A stretch of DNA of 38,156 bases from an uncultured Microbacteriaceae bacterium (GTDB lineage Bacteria > Actinomycetota > Actinomycetes > Actinomycetales > Microbacteriaceae), in contig CAKZKU010000141.1 of the NCBI GenBank assembly GCA_937124545.1, positions 1-38,156 on the forward strand, given 5' to 3'. Position 1 is the first letter of the stretch, and the number at the start of each line of letters is the position of its first letter. Below the pieces are notes generated by a model. The model saw nothing but the letters and a program-made list of their open reading frames with translations. It was not told the DNA's origin and did no database searches. Position numbers and translations under genes: made by a program. Shown piece by piece: positions 38,011 through 38,156 of this stretch.

Positions 38011-38156
38011 ATGGGGTCAGGGGGCCCGCAGATCCATCTCACGCCCGGCGGCAAGGGCTACGCCCAGCGCGCACCAGTCGTTGTACTGGGCTCCATGGTC
38101 TCTTTTGTGATGGTCATTGCGCTGTATGCGGATTTAGGGCTATATCCCCGTTCAGG
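38011..38156 (+). CDS. Partial plus-strand membrane protein frame
   Basis: A frame open to the window edge: MGSGGPQIHLTPGGKGYAQR, then a hydrophobic span APVVVLGSMVSFVMVIALYA. It is weak because no good ribosome site precedes it. If the molecule is circular, it would continue over position 1 and stop at 104-106, giving about 83 residues with a CMTC motif and a second hydrophobic stretch. It would be transcribed divergently from the late operon. Confidence 0.3.
   Translation, partial: MGSGGPQIHLTPGGKGYAQRAPVVVLGSMVSFVMVIALYADLGLYPRS

Overview
The window looks like a complete or near-complete genome of a tailed, siphovirus-like bacteriophage. Almost every gene lies on the minus strand in tightly overlapping ATGA/TAATG/GTGA chains. 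The order follows transcription from right to left: packaging, head, neck, tail, then replication and nucleotide metabolism, lysis, and a second structural block. No integrase, repressor, transposase, CRISPR array, rRNA or complete tRNA was recognised. The DNA is GC-rich with strong Shine-Dalgarno sites. A Cys-rich sigma-region-4-like protein and a Cys-rich lipoprotein point to a Gram-negative, possibly myxobacteria-like (former Deltaproteobacteria) host; that is inference only.

Right part (about 38.0 to 18.0 kb, minus strand): a coiled-coil/membrane protein, small proteins, large terminase, portal, scaffold, major capsid protein, connector-type proteins, tail terminator, tail tube, a tail assembly chaperone with a classic A AAA AAG -1 frameshift site, tape measure, distal tail protein, a very large tail-tip/hub protein and two appendage proteins. 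Two overlapping plus-strand genes at 29.7-30.1 kb, the second ribbon-helix-helix-like, separate the head from the tail module beside a duplicated TGACGTCA element.

Middle: a plus-strand Cys-rich lipoprotein (17.66-18.02 kb) is divergent from the early minus operon. That operon begins with small HTH and zinc-knuckle proteins and then crosses a 296-bp non-coding island (16.02-16.32 kb) with tandem repeats and a tRNA 3'-end-like sequence (attP or structured RNA candidate). Next come a Sak4/RecA-like ATPase whose P-loop lies at the C-terminus, as in a circular permutation, a PD-(D/E)XK nuclease, a giant hexapeptide-repeat beta-helix gene inserted between 25-bp direct repeats, an amidase endolysin, a Dam-type methylase, a replication initiator with internal repeats (candidate origin), a DnaB-like helicase with an aberrant P-loop, the sigma-like protein, a metallophosphoesterase, DUF3310, SSB, a DnaQ-like exonuclease, ThyX and a SLOG-like protein.

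Left end (below 3 kb): after a terminator-like cluster lie a small membrane protein, two small proteins, a 553-residue structural protein and a small terminal gene. Both ends of the window are non-coding on the minus strand. If the molecule is circular, they would form the intergenic region upstream of the late operon.

The strongest candidates for new biology are the permuted ATPase, the repeat-flanked beta-helix cassette, the plus-strand RHH pair with its duplicated palindromes, and the tRNA-like/repeat island. Several very small genes (23-56 codons) were found by following stop-start overlaps.
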